Shown here in pieces: positions 32,796-41,542 of a stretch of DNA of 64,000 nucleotides. Source of the DNA: Nocardia albiluteola (lineage in GTDB: Bacteria; Actinomycetota; Actinomycetes; Mycobacteriales; Mycobacteriaceae); the NCBI RefSeq assembly GCF_018860155.1, contig NZ_JAHKNI010000007.1:1-64000 (forward strand), written 5' to 3'. Within the stretch, counting starts at the first letter, position 1. Each line of letters starts with the position of its first letter. The notes beneath the pieces were generated by a model. That model had not been told where the DNA came from. It made no database searches and saw only the letters and a program-made list of their open reading frames with translations. Position numbers and translations under genes: made by a program.

Positions 32796-33929
32796 ATGAC
32801 AGTACGTACCGATGTGGGCACGGTCGAGGACCTGCACGCCTCCGCGACCAAGGTCTGTGGTCTCACCGACTTCGGCCCGGACGACTACCGCGAGCCACTG
32901 GGCGTCCTGCTGGAGTCCTACCGGCGCGACGCGGATCTCACCGAGCTCGGCAGCAAGATGAACCGGTACTTCCTGCGCGGGGCGCTGGTGGCACGCGCGC
33001 TGAGCGAGGCGTCCTGGCGGGCGCACCCGACCTATGCCGACACCCCGGTCACCAGGCCGATTTTCGTCACCGGCCTGCCACGTACCGGGACCACCGCCCT
33101 GCACCGGCTGCTGGCCGCGGATCCGGGCCATCAGGCGCTGGAGATGTGGCTGACCGAGTTTCCGCAGCCGCGCCCGCCGCGGGAGACCTGGGCCGACAAC
33201 CCGATCTACCAGCAGATCGACGCGGGCTTCGCCCGGCACCACCTGGAGAACCCCGAATTCATGGGGCTGCACTACATGACCGCCGCGGAGGTCGAGGAGT
33301 GCTGGCAGCTGCTGCGCCAGACCGTGAAATCCATCGCGTACGAGAGCCTGGCCTATCTGCCGACCTATTCGCAGTGGCTGCAGGGACAGAACTGGACGAA
33401 TGCCTATGTGCGGCATCGCAAGAACCTGCAGCTGATCGGGTTGGGCGACCGGCGGCGCTGGATCCTGAAGAATCCCAGCCACCTGTTCGCCCTGGACGCG
33501 CTGCTGGCGGTCTATCCGGACGCGCTGATCATCCAGACCCACCGCGATCCGGTGACCGTGCTGGCGTCCTCGTGCAGCCTGTCCGAGCACACCACGAAGG
33601 GCTGGTCGAATACGTTCTCCGGCAAGGTGATCGGCGAGACACAGCTGGAGCTGTGGTCGCGCGGGTTGCGCGAGTTCACCGCCGCCCGTGCGCGGCACAA
33701 CCCGGCTCAGTTCATCGACGTCGACTTCGCGGATCTGCGCTCCGATCCGCTCGGGACGGTCGAATCCATCTACCGTGCCTTCGGTATCGAGTTCACCGAC
33801 GCCGCGCGTGCCGCGATGACCGCGCTGGACCAGGAGAGCCGAAGCGGCGACCGCAAGCCGGTGCACCGCTACGAACTCGCCGAGTACGGGCTCGCCGAGG
33901 ATCAGGTGCGGGCGCACTTTCCGGGCTGA
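32796..33929 (+). CDS. PAPS-dependent sulfotransferase
   Basis: 377 aa. Start ATG 32796 with GAAGGA 5 nt upstream. The 5'-phosphosulfate-binding loop is VTGLPRTGTT (residues 91-100). KNPSHL (225-230) and HRDPVTVLASS (249-259) form the 3'-phosphate-binding region. The N-terminal 85-residue helical segment is typical of the large actinobacterial sulfotransferase group (Pfam Sulfotransfer_3-like). Moves the sulfuryl group from PAPS to an unidentified hydroxylated acceptor. Its position downstream of cysD-cysNC means the operon makes both donor and transferase. Confidence 0.85.
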   Translation: MTVRTDVGTVEDLHASATKVCGLTDFGPDDYREPLGVLLESYRRDADLTELGSKMNRYFLRGALVARALSEASWRAHPTYADTPVTRPIFVTGLPRTGTTALHRLLAADPGHQALEMWLTEFPQPRPPRETWADNPIYQQIDAGFARHHLENPEFMGLHYMTAAEVEECWQLLRQTVKSIAYESLAYLPTYSQWLQGQNWTNAYVRHRKNLQLIGLGDRRRWILKNPSHLFALDALLAVYPDALIIQTHRDPVTVLASSCSLSEHTTKGWSNTFSGKVIGETQLELWSRGLREFTAARARHNPAQFIDVDFADLRSDPLGTVESIYRAFGIEFTDAARAAMTALDQESRSGDRKPVHRYELAEYGLAEDQVRAHFPG

Positions 33930-34012
33930 TTCCGCGGTGGTGGAGGGCTATCCGATTGCACCGCCATCCGGATTCGCCTACGGTGTGGGCGATTCGGGTG
34001 GAGGGATAGCGA

Positions 34013-35026
34013 ATGACCGAGGCGGAGCACAACCACGAGGCTGTGCCGGACGACACTGTGCCGGAAGAGATGCCGGACGAGACGGTGTCGGACGAGGAGG
34101 TGCACTTCGAGACCAACAACATCGTGTTCCAGTACGGCGAGGACGACAGGGTCGTGCAGATTCCCGTCCCGGCGCTGGCCGAGGACGGGTACCGGCAGGC
34201 GTGGCGCGGGGTGTTCCGGCAGTACCGGATGCCGGCCGAATCGGTGACGGCGATTATGTCGGAGTGGGAGCCGACCCCCACCGACGAGGCGTTCACCCAG
34301 CGCAATTTCCCCAATCTGCTCGAGCGCAGGGCGGTGTTCTCCCGGCCCGAACCCGAGGGCTGGCCCGAGGCGATCGCGGGTGCCCGGCGCCTGCGTGAGG
34401 CGGTCGCGCGCGCCCAGGAACAGCAGGAGCTCGAGAACCGGGTCGAGGAGATGAAGAACGACATCGCCGCCGCGCCGGAACGAATCGGGCTTCCGTTGCT
34501 GCGCACCGGATCCGAGCCGCCCGAGCTGCTGGCCTCGCACGCGCTCATTCCGGGCGGGCTGTACGTCGTGGTCGCGGGAGTGGCCCCGACCCCGCGCGGC
34601 ACGCTGAATATGCAGTGGATCCTGCGGAACCAGCTGGAGGAGAAGAATATCGCCTTCGAGACGGTCCTCGCCGAAGCGGGCGAGAACCTGAAGCGCGGGC
34701 TGCGGATGGTGCTGCGCGGCGATGGACTCGAGGGCTCGGACGGCCGCATCCTGCACGTCGAGGGCGTCGACGCCACGCACATGCCCGCGGCCGCGGTCTC
34801 CCTGCCGGACTTCACTGAACGGGTCATCGACATTCTGGACGGCGATCGCTTCGTCGCCGGATTCCCCTGTGAGGACCACCTTTTCGTCGCCCGCGCGGAC
34901 ACGCCCTCGGCCGCGAAGGTCTCCGAGATGGTCAGCGCGCCACACGAGTGCGGCTCGGACGTGACCCCCACGGTCCTGCTGCTCGAGCCGGACGGCATGC
35001 GGGTTCTCGAACAGTTTCCGCGCTAG
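34013..35026 (+). CDS. Hypothetical protein, acidic N-terminus, 337 aa
   Basis: ATG 34013 preceded by GGAGGGA. The first 35 residues are acidic with repeated PD/EE units (PDDTVPEEMPDETVSDEE). The body has alpha/beta composition, an Arg/Glu-rich helix (about 130-150, AVARAQEQQELENRVEEM) and a C-terminal domain with RFVAGFPCEDHLFVARAD. No membrane segment or signal peptide. I do not recognise a family. It follows the sulfotransferase by 83 bases on the same strand but has its own ribosome-binding site and may be independent. Confidence 0.7.
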   Translation: MTEAEHNHEAVPDDTVPEEMPDETVSDEEVHFETNNIVFQYGEDDRVVQIPVPALAEDGYRQAWRGVFRQYRMPAESVTAIMSEWEPTPTDEAFTQRNFPNLLERRAVFSRPEPEGWPEAIAGARRLREAVARAQEQQELENRVEEMKNDIAAAPERIGLPLLRTGSEPPELLASHALIPGGLYVVVAGVAPTPRGTLNMQWILRNQLEEKNIAFETVLAEAGENLKRGLRMVLRGDGLEGSDGRILHVEGVDATHMPAAAVSLPDFTERVIDILDGDRFVAGFPCEDHLFVARADTPSAAKVSEMVSAPHECGSDVTPTVLLLEPDGMRVLEQFPR

Positions 35027-35040
35027 CGCGGGATCGCATC

Positions 35041-35062
35041 GGCGGCAGTGGAACTCGCCGCC
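35041..35062. terminator. Hairpin terminator candidate
   Basis: GGCGGC / GCCGCC arms with an inner AGT/ACT pairing and a one-base bulge, located between the convergent ends of the hypothetical gene and the serine hydrolase. Confidence 0.5.
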
Positions 35063-35081
35063 GTGCGGTCCGTCTCCGAGT

Positions 35082-36329
35082 TCAGCCGGCGTCGTCCATG
35101 AGGTCGAAGGCACCGCGGATAAGTGCCTGGCCCTCGGCAAGGGGCGCGATGGCGTCCAGCGCGGTCTCCGGATCGGACATGAGCAGCGCGACGACCAGGC
35201 CGTGGCCTTGCTTGGTGCGTACCAGGTATTGCAGGGTCAGCACTCCCGGCTCTTGGCCACCCTTGTACCACACGGTGGGAAATCGGTTGCGGTCCAGGCC
35301 GATTCCGGCATCGCCCAGCGACAGGGCGTGATCGATCTCCGGCTGGTCCAGGCTCGCGAGCCCGGCGTAGGCGCGGCAGATGTCGGCCGGGGAGGCGAAC
35401 CATTCGATCGAGTCGATGAACCGGGGTTCGGGCCAGATCCGGCGCGGATCGGGCAGCGGCCGAGCCTCCAGGCGCTCCAGCATCGCCAGCCGTTCCGGCT
35501 CGGACAAACGCGGATAACGGTGGGCATCACCGGAATCCGGGTCGAATTTGAACTGGAAGAACGCCTTGGTGGACGGGAACGGCCGATTCGTCTCCGGTGA
35601 CGCATGGCCGAACAGCGCCAGCTGGCGTTGCACCGCCTCGCGGCCCAGGCGGTGCAGCAGGTGGTCGGTGGCGGTGTTGTCGCTGAGCGAAATCATGAGA
35701 TCCGCGTACTCGGACAGCGGCGCCTCGGTGCCCGCCGGTAGATACTGCATCGTGCCCGCGGGGCTGCGGTGGTCCTCGCGGATCCTCAGCGGTTCGTCCC
35801 AGCGGGCCGAGCCCTGCGCGACGGCCTGCCCGAGCGCGCCGAGCACGTAGAGTTTGAACGCCGAGCCGGTCGGCCTGGGGACCTCGGCCTCGTGGCCGTG
35901 GATCAGCTCGCAGTGGCCGTCGGACCGAATCTCCATCGCCGCGAAGGATGCTCGTGGAGCCAGTGTGGCCAGCCGGGCGTCGAGCTCGGCCCACGAGGTG
36001 GGTGCGGGCTTGACGAGGGTGGCGGCGAGGCTGTCGATGAGTCCGGTGGGGCTCACGGTCAGATCGAGCAGGATCTCGATGTCGCGGCCGTGCATCGAGG
36101 CGTGCATGTGATCCGCTGTGCGGGTGTGTATCCGGCCCATCGTCAGCGGTCCGAGGCTCGCGAGGGCCGTCGAAATGCTGTCGCTTCCACCGTTTTCGAG
36201 CAGCGTGGGAGCGAGGTGTGTGGCGATCTCGCTCGCCGTCGGCGCTGGGTCGGCCACGGAGGCCTCGATTATCCATTGCAGTTGCGCGGCAACATGATCG
36301 GTGTCGGTGTCGGTGTCGGTGTCGGTCAT
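35082..36329 (-). CDS. Serine hydrolase of the class A beta-lactamase fold
   Basis: 415 aa. Catalytic SxxK is S156-A-F-K159 (PTGSAFKLY), the SDN loop is S216-D-N (SLSDNTATD) and the KTG-equivalent is KGG (WYKGGQEPG, about residue 355), the class A arrangement. An extra N-terminal domain (about 15-110) resembles the one in the adjacent alpha/beta hydrolase. Start ATG 36329 has GAGAGG about 8 nt upstream; ATG 36353, overlapping the upstream stop as ATGA, is the alternative. The N-terminus begins with Thr-Asp repeats from a hexanucleotide repeat. No signal peptide, so probably cytosolic and not a classical secreted beta-lactamase. Confidence 0.82.
   Translation of the reverse strand: MTDTDTDTDTDHVAAQLQWIIEASVADPAPTASEIATHLAPTLLENGGSDSISTALASLGPLTMGRIHTRTADHMHASMHGRDIEILLDLTVSPTGLIDSLAATLVKPAPTSWAELDARLATLAPRASFAAMEIRSDGHCELIHGHEAEVPRPTGSAFKLYVLGALGQAVAQGSARWDEPLRIREDHRSPAGTMQYLPAGTEAPLSEYADLMISLSDNTATDHLLHRLGREAVQRQLALFGHASPETNRPFPSTKAFFQFKFDPDSGDAHRYPRLSEPERLAMLERLEARPLPDPRRIWPEPRFIDSIEWFASPADICRAYAGLASLDQPEIDHALSLGDAGIGLDRNRFPTVWYKGGQEPGVLTLQYLVRTKQGHGLVVALLMSDPETALDAIAPLAEGQALIRGAFDLMDDAG
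36301..36324. repeat. Hexanucleotide repeat (GTGTCG)4 in the serine hydrolase start
   Basis: Four exact copies of GTGTCG just inside the coding start encode (Thr-Asp) repeats after the initiator Met. Unit changes of 6 bases keep the frame, so copy number may vary without inactivating the gene. Confidence 0.85.
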
Positions 36330-36349
36330 GGGTCTTACCTCTCGGGTGT

Positions 36350-37657
36350 TCATCGAGCCAGGTGGTTGAGCAGGCGGGCGATGCGCCCGCGGTCGCGCCC
36401 GGGGGCCAGCCAGTCCGCGATGGCGGCCACGGCCTCGGGATCGACATGTTGCGGCGCTTGGTAATCCGCCGGGGTGGAGCGGCCGCTGCCGCGGAAGAAC
36501 ATGTGGTCGTCGGCCTCGAGAATGCGGATCGTCGTGTCCGGGTGCCCGGCGAGCCCGGCCCGCCAGCCGGCCAGGTCCTCGGCGAGCGTGACCTGATAGT
36601 CGCGGCCGCCCTGCAGGATCAGGATGGGTCGCTCCAGCGCCGCCGCGGTCGCCACCTGGTCGAATGCGCGCATGTCCAGCCAGTAGGAGGCGGGCATCCC
36701 GAACAGCAGCTCCGAGCCGGGGGTGTCGGGCGACAGGCCGGGATCCTCGGTCGCCGCGGCCGCCCGCGCGGTGGCCTCGGCCACGGTCTTCATCTCGGGG
36801 GCGGGGTCGGGTTCGAGCTCGGTCAGGTACTCGATGGTGCGCATGATCGAGCGGGGGAGCGGCACGGTGTCTCCGGCCATGATGATCACACCCGCGATCG
36901 AGGGCTCGGCCGCGGCGGCGCGCACCGCGGCCTTGCCGCCGCCGCTGTGTCCGGCGAGGTAGACCCGGTCCACGCCGGGCTGCTCCCGCAGGAGCCGGGC
37001 ACCGGCGAGCGCGTGCGGCAGATACTCCTCGACCATCGTGTAGCCCGGGACGTTCTCCACCCCGGCGTGCGCGTGGCCGATCTTGTCGAAACGCACCACC
37101 GCGACACCGCGGCTGGCCAGGCCCCACGCCAGATCCTTGAACGGCTTGTTCGGCCCGGTGGTGACGTCGCGATTGTTGGGGCCGGAGGCGATCAGCACGA
37201 CACCCGGACGGGGGCGGTCGCCCTTGGGCAGGGTGAGCGTGCCGGACACCGCATGCGGGCCGGATCCGAGGGTGACCTCCCGCTCGGTGAAGCGCCGTGG
37301 TGACGCGTATTTCGGTGGCGTCCAGTCCGATTCGCTCGGCGGGGCGAGCCGGAATCCGTGCAGCCTGCCCGCGTCGTCGACAGAGATGTGGACCTCGATG
37401 CCGCTGTTGTCGCCATTGACCGGAATCTTGGCCAGCATCAGTTCGTCGTGCAGCGGCGCGGTGGTGATCTCGCCCAGGCCGCGGACCGACCCGATTCTCG
37501 CGGTCTCGGACATCCACCCGAGCCGCACGGTGTTGGCCGACACCGCCGCGGCCAGTCTCGGCGCGAAGAGTTCCTCGATCTCCGAGAACCGCTCCGCGCG
37601 CAGCAGTTCCATCACGGTGGTGGCCACGGCCACGGCTTCGTTCTGTGTCGGGATCAT
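36350..37657 (-). CDS. Alpha/beta hydrolase with N-terminal DUF3887-like domain
   Basis: 435 aa. Residues 1 to about 110 form a small alpha/beta domain of the kind placed before esterases (VMELLRAERFSEIEELFAP). The hydrolase domain has the nucleophile elbow GHSGGGKAA, the catalytic aspartate probably in LQGGRDYQV and the histidine in EADDHMF. YLTELEPDP lies in the cap. No signal peptide. Probably acts with the downstream serine hydrolase (20-base gap or 4-base overlap) as one operon, controlled by the divergent ArsR-like regulator. Confidence 0.82.
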   Translation of the reverse strand: MIPTQNEAVAVATTVMELLRAERFSEIEELFAPRLAAAVSANTVRLGWMSETARIGSVRGLGEITTAPLHDELMLAKIPVNGDNSGIEVHISVDDAGRLHGFRLAPPSESDWTPPKYASPRRFTEREVTLGSGPHAVSGTLTLPKGDRPRPGVVLIASGPNNRDVTTGPNKPFKDLAWGLASRGVAVVRFDKIGHAHAGVENVPGYTMVEEYLPHALAGARLLREQPGVDRVYLAGHSGGGKAAVRAAAAEPSIAGVIIMAGDTVPLPRSIMRTIEYLTELEPDPAPEMKTVAEATARAAAATEDPGLSPDTPGSELLFGMPASYWLDMRAFDQVATAAALERPILILQGGRDYQVTLAEDLAGWRAGLAGHPDTTIRILEADDHMFFRGSGRSTPADYQAPQHVDPEAVAAIADWLAPGRDRGRIARLLNHLAR

Positions 37658-37678
37658 CCCTCACAACCTTTCTCGTGT

Positions 37679-37706
37679 TATGAGAACGGTAGCAAGATAT
37701 GAGAAC
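37679..37706. promoter_or_regulatory. Direct-repeat operator candidate in the hydrolase/ArsR divergent promoter
   Basis: TATGAGAAC occurs at 37679-37687 and 37698-37706, 19 bases apart (about two turns). The first also pairs loosely with upstream TCTCGTGT. It lies in the 57-base gap between the hydrolase (minus) and regulator (plus) starts. Confidence 0.5.
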
Positions 37707-37714
37707 ATTGGGAA

Positions 37715-38260
37715 GTGGACGCTTTGGAACTTGTCGCGCACCCCGCCCGGATGCGGATCGTGCACGCGCTGAGCGGCGGGCACACGCTCACCACCGCCCA
37801 GCTGAGCGCGCGGATGCCCGATGTGTCGAAGGCGATGGTCTACCGGCACGTCGAGGCCCTGGCCGCGGCCGGAGTCCTGGAGGTAGCGGGCGAGCGCCGG
37901 GTGCGCGGCGCGGTCGAGCGCCACTACCGCCTGAACCGGGGCAGGGCCGTGGTCGACGAGGAGGCGGTCGCCCAGGCCACGATCGAGGACCATCGCCGCA
38001 TCTTCACCACCGCGATGGCCGTGCTGATCGCCGAGTTCAACGCCTACCTCGACCGCGACGACGCCGACCCCGCCGCCGATCTCGTCGGCTACCGGCAGCA
38101 CGCGGTCTGGCTCGACCGCGGCGAACTGGAGGGGCTCCTGCGCGACCTGCGCGAGGTGATCGTGCCGCGCATGCTGAACAAGCCCGCGCCCGACCGGACC
38201 CGATATCTGCTCAGCCCAATATTTTTCCCGGCTGGCGACCCCACTCCCGAACCGGAGTGA
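37715..38260 (+). CDS. ArsR-like winged-helix regulator
   Basis: 181 aa. N-terminal winged helix (about residues 1-70): LELVAHPARMRIVHALSGG, then LSARMPDVSKAMVYRHVEAL as recognition region, and a wing through ERRVRGAVERHY. The C-terminal part (about 85-181) is helical, probably a ligand/dimer domain of the helix-turn-helix_20 type. No cysteine metal site. GTG 37715. Divergent from the two-hydrolase operon, which it most likely represses. Confidence 0.82.
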   Translation: MDALELVAHPARMRIVHALSGGHTLTTAQLSARMPDVSKAMVYRHVEALAAAGVLEVAGERRVRGAVERHYRLNRGRAVVDEEAVAQATIEDHRRIFTTAMAVLIAEFNAYLDRDDADPAADLVGYRQHAVWLDRGELEGLLRDLREVIVPRMLNKPAPDRTRYLLSPIFFPAGDPTPEPE

Positions 38261-38375
38261 ACCGCAGCTCGGCCGGCGAAAACCGTTGGCGCACGGGCGG
38301 TTGTGGATTTGGTCTTGCTATGGCCACCGGTTCTTCCTGAGCGGCAACGGGTCTGGCCGATGGATTGGGCGCCAG

Positions 38376-38789
38376 CTATACGATTGTGCTGGTCGTGAGC
38401 CGACGAGCCAGGATGAGAAGGGCGCGCGGCCGATCGCCGTACCCGGAACAGTCGGGACCGGGTACGGCGTCGGACTCGCCGCTCTCGTTGTGTGCGAGCT
38501 GGTCTCGTTCCAGCATTCGCGCGCACAGGCGCAGGACGACCTCGCGGAGAGTCAGGCCGAGGTCGGCGGCGCGGAATGCGGCCAGCTCCATGGCGAATTC
38601 GGTATGGACCGTGTCCGGGACGCTGAGGGTCTCGTCGAGCACCAGGCCGCTGATGGCCTGATCGCGCGTCAGCACCCGGTCGGGGAGCCAGCTCAGCACC
38701 CACATGCCGCCCTCGGCAATGGGGATCCGGTGCGCGGTCTCGGGTGTCACGGTGCTGGTGATCAACCCGTTGGTGATGTGCAGCGTCAT
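38376..38789 (-). CDS. Hypothetical protein, 137 aa
   Basis: Start ATG 38789 is set by a very strong Shine-Dalgarno GAGGAGGTGG (38793-38803 region); the frame is open to 38855. The sequence begins MTLHITNGLITSTVTP, contains EGGMWVLSWLPDRVLTRDQA and a helical central part. The last 25 residues are basic (RARALLILARR-like). No family recognised, no membrane segment. It stands alone between the ArsR-like gene and the antigen-85-like gene. Confidence 0.7.
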   Translation of the reverse strand: MTLHITNGLITSTVTPETAHRIPIAEGGMWVLSWLPDRVLTRDQAISGLVLDETLSVPDTVHTEFAMELAAFRAADLGLTLREVVLRLCARMLERDQLAHNESGESDAVPGPDCSGYGDRPRALLILARRLTTSTIV

Positions 38790-39055
38790 GGGTCCCACCT
38801 CCTCGCGTGCGCGAATCGTGCTCCCGATGGTACGGACCGGCACCGGCTCGCTCAATCGAATTACCGCATGCCGCTTACTGTCTCGACGAGCGGACCGGCC
38901 GCGAGGAGTGCTGCCGGGTGAAGTCTCGTCATTCCTGGTATTGCTGCGGATCGAGAACGATTGCCGACACGATTTGAACGGTTAGTCCGATATCGGATGC
39001 GGCAGGAGTAGGGTCACCTGGGTCGATGCCGGGGATCGTGGTGGGAGGTGTCAGG

Positions 39056-40030
39056 GTGGGCGCAACGGGGCGAGGTATGGATCGCGGGGCGATCGTGTGG
39101 TGGTGCGGGCGGATCGGCGCCCTCGTGACCGCCGTGCTGCTGGCGGTGTCGATCGGTGCTGCGGCCGCTGCCGCGGCGCCACAGCCTGCGGGGCGGTTCG
39201 AGGAGCTGTCGGTGCCCTCGAGTATGGGGCCGATCCCGGTGCAGGTGCGGTGGGCCGCACACGGCGGGAGCGCGGCGCTGTACGTGCTCGACGGTCTGCG
39301 CGCGCCGGCCGATCACAATCAGTGGACCTCCGACACCAATATCCTGCGCCAGTTCGCCGATGACAATGTGACGCTGGTGTTTCCGGTCGGCGGCCACTCG
39401 AGTTTCTACACCGACTGGCACCGGCCCAGCAGCACCAATCATCAGGCCACGACCTACCGGTGGGAAACCTTCCTGACCCGCGAGCTCCCGGCCTTCCTGC
39501 AGGGCTATGGCGTCTCCCGGACCGACGATGCCATCGTCGGCGCCTCGATGGGCGGAGACGCCGCGCTGATATTGGCCGCCTACCATCGCGACCAGTTCCG
39601 ATTCGCCGGATCCTTCTCCGGATTCCTGAATCCGACGTTCCCCCTCTGGGGCGAGGCGATGCGCGCGGCGATGTGGAACGAGGGCGGCTTCAACGTCGAC
39701 GACATGTGGGGCCCGCGATCCGATCCCGCCTGGGTCCGCAACGACGCCACGGTGCAGGCCGGAAGGCTGCGCGGACTGCCGATCTACGTCTCGAGCGGCA
39801 ACGGCCTGCCGGGTCCGCTGGATCTCGCGGACGGGCTCGGCAATACGGTGGGCGGGATGGGGCTCGAGGCGATGACGATGACCGCGGCCCGGATGTTCGC
39901 CGATCGCGTTGCGGCACTGGGCATCCCCGCGCGCATCGACATCGGGGCCGGCACCCACACCTGGCCCTACTGGCAGGGCAATATGGCCACCGCGCGCCCG
40001 ATGATCCTCGCGGCGCTCGGCGTGCGCTGA
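39056..40030 (+). CDS. Antigen 85-like secreted esterase/mycolyltransferase
   Basis: 324 aa. Start GTG 39056 with GGAGGTG 5 nt upstream; ATG 39077 and ATG 39026 are alternatives. Signal peptide with hydrophobic core IGALVTAVLLAVSIGAAAAA and cleavage near AAAPQP. The esterase domain has LYVLDGLRAP, the nucleophile in VGASMGGDAAL (about residue 163), and the C-terminal histidine in GTHTWPYWQ. Antigen 85 proteins transfer mycolates to trehalose and arabinogalactan in the cell envelope; the low overall identity leaves a simple esterase possible. Supports a mycolic-acid-producing host. Confidence 0.85.
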   Translation: MGATGRGMDRGAIVWWCGRIGALVTAVLLAVSIGAAAAAAAPQPAGRFEELSVPSSMGPIPVQVRWAAHGGSAALYVLDGLRAPADHNQWTSDTNILRQFADDNVTLVFPVGGHSSFYTDWHRPSSTNHQATTYRWETFLTRELPAFLQGYGVSRTDDAIVGASMGGDAALILAAYHRDQFRFAGSFSGFLNPTFPLWGEAMRAAMWNEGGFNVDDMWGPRSDPAWVRNDATVQAGRLRGLPIYVSSGNGLPGPLDLADGLGNTVGGMGLEAMTMTAARMFADRVAALGIPARIDIGAGTHTWPYWQGNMATARPMILAALGVR

Positions 40031-40037
40031 TCGGCGA

Positions 40038-40547
40038 TCAGGCGGTCAGCTCCAGGCGCATGAAGACATCGGCCCGGTCGTACGGCATCGGCCCGATGTC
40101 CGCGGGCGGGACGTGCACGAATCCGGCCTGCTCGTAGAGGTGCACCGCGGTGGGGAGCTTGGTGCTGCTGCCCAGGAACAGGGCCGTGGCGCCCAGCGCG
40201 CGGGCGTGGTCGATGGCCGCGCTCAGCAGGGTGCGGCCGAAACCCCGCCCGCGATGCTCCGGCGCCACGGCCATTTTCGAGATCTCGTAGACCCCGTGGC
40301 CCTCGGGCACGATCGCGACGCAGCCGACGATCTGCTGCCCGTCGCGGGCGATGAGGACCTGCCCGCCCTTGGCCAGGATCGCGTCCTGCGGATCGTCGAG
40401 CACCGCGCGATCGGCCGGTTCGAGGGCGAACAGCATGGTGATCCACTGCTCGTTGAGGTCCTTGAAGGCGCGGGCGTCGGCGGGGGAGGACATCGGCCGG
40501 ACGACCAGATCGCCGGAGAAGGTCTGCGGGGTCACGAACTCCAGCAT
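40038..40547 (-). CDS. GNAT-family N-acetyltransferase
   Basis: 169 aa. The acetyl-CoA-binding motif A is MAVAPEHRGRGFGRTLLSAA (R/QxxGxG/A core RGRGFG), preceded by EISKM and followed by FLGSSTKLPTAVHLYEQAGF. Start ATG 40547; sequence upstream in the frame is shadow. Substrate unknown. Divergent from a LysR regulator with a 57-base gap, so likely its target. Confidence 0.85.
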   Translation of the reverse strand: MLEFVTPQTFSGDLVVRPMSSPADARAFKDLNEQWITMLFALEPADRAVLDDPQDAILAKGGQVLIARDGQQIVGCVAIVPEGHGVYEISKMAVAPEHRGRGFGRTLLSAAIDHARALGATALFLGSSTKLPTAVHLYEQAGFVHVPPADIGPMPYDRADVFMRLELTA

Positions 40548-40604
40548 GTCGTCCGCGACTGATCGCGTCCAATACTTGATAGGTCGGATTGATACATTGA
40601 ACTT

Positions 40605-41519
40605 ATGGTCGATGCGGCACGCCTGCTGGACGATGTCGAGCTGCGGCACCTGCGATATTTCCTCGCGGTCGCGGAGGAACTGCACTTCGGCCGGGCCGCC
40701 GCGCGCCTGCACATCGCTCAGCCCGCGCTGACCCAGCAGATCAAGCGCCTGGAAACCCTGCTGGGCGCAAGGCTTTTCGAACGCACCTCGCGGCATGTGG
40801 CGCTGACCGCGGCGGGGGTGGTGCTGCGCGAGCGGGCCGCGGCCATCCTCGGTCATACCGCGCGCGATCTCGACGAGGTCAGCCGCGTCGGGCAGGGCAG
40901 CCAGGGGCGGTTGTACCTGGGATACGTGCCCTCGGTGCTGGCCCTGAACACGCTGCGCGGCGTGCGCCGATTCCTGGACCGCTATCCGCTGGTGCAGGCG
41001 GACCTCATCGAGGGCTTCACCTCGCACCTGATGGCCCAGCTGAGCCAGGGCCGCCTGGACATGGCGATCGTCCGCGATCCGGACGACGAGCCGGGCACGG
41101 TCACGGTGCCGCTGGTCACCGAACCCTTCGTCGCGGTGCTCCCGGCCGACCATCGGCACGCCGCGCGCGCCAGTATCGTCGCCACGGAACTGGCGCAGGA
41201 TCCACTGGTCTTCTTCCCGCGGGCCGCGGGTGCGCGGGCGCAGGACCTCAATCTGCGCCCGCTGCTGGCCGCGGACCACCGGCCGCGCGTGGTCCAGGAG
41301 GCATCGACCTGGGCCACCATCGTGTATCTCGTCGCCGAGGGGCTGGGGGTGACGATCGCCCCGCGCAGTGCGACATTCAACGCCCCGCCCACGGTACGGA
41401 TCCTCGAGCTGGACGAAACCGATGCGGCGACAACGGTGTACCTCGCCCACCGCACCGACGACGATCGTCCCCTGGTCCGGAACTTCCTCGCGCTACTGCC
41501 TATATCGGGACACGCCTGA
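40605..41519 (+). CDS. LysR-family transcriptional regulator
   Basis: 304 aa. N-terminal winged helix (LRHLRYFLAVAEELHFGRA, LHIAQPALTQQIKRLE) and C-terminal effector domain from about residue 95 (GRLYLGYVPSVLALN). TACATT (40593-40598) lies 6 nt before ATG 40605 with no ribosome-binding site, so the mRNA is probably leaderless. The gap to the GNAT gene carries two direct TTGATA copies (40576-40581 and 40589-40594). Probably controls the GNAT gene. Confidence 0.9.
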   Translation: MVDAARLLDDVELRHLRYFLAVAEELHFGRAAARLHIAQPALTQQIKRLETLLGARLFERTSRHVALTAAGVVLRERAAAILGHTARDLDEVSRVGQGSQGRLYLGYVPSVLALNTLRGVRRFLDRYPLVQADLIEGFTSHLMAQLSQGRLDMAIVRDPDDEPGTVTVPLVTEPFVAVLPADHRHAARASIVATELAQDPLVFFPRAAGARAQDLNLRPLLAADHRPRVVQEASTWATIVYLVAEGLGVTIAPRSATFNAPPTVRILELDETDAATTVYLAHRTDDDRPLVRNFLALLPISGHA

Positions 41520-41542
41520 CCGGCGAAACCGCGTTCCCGCGC

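Noticed and set aside
35082..36329. Classical secreted beta-lactamase
   Set aside because: SxxK, SDN and KGG are present but there is no signal peptide and an additional N-terminal domain is attached; kept as a serine hydrolase of that fold.
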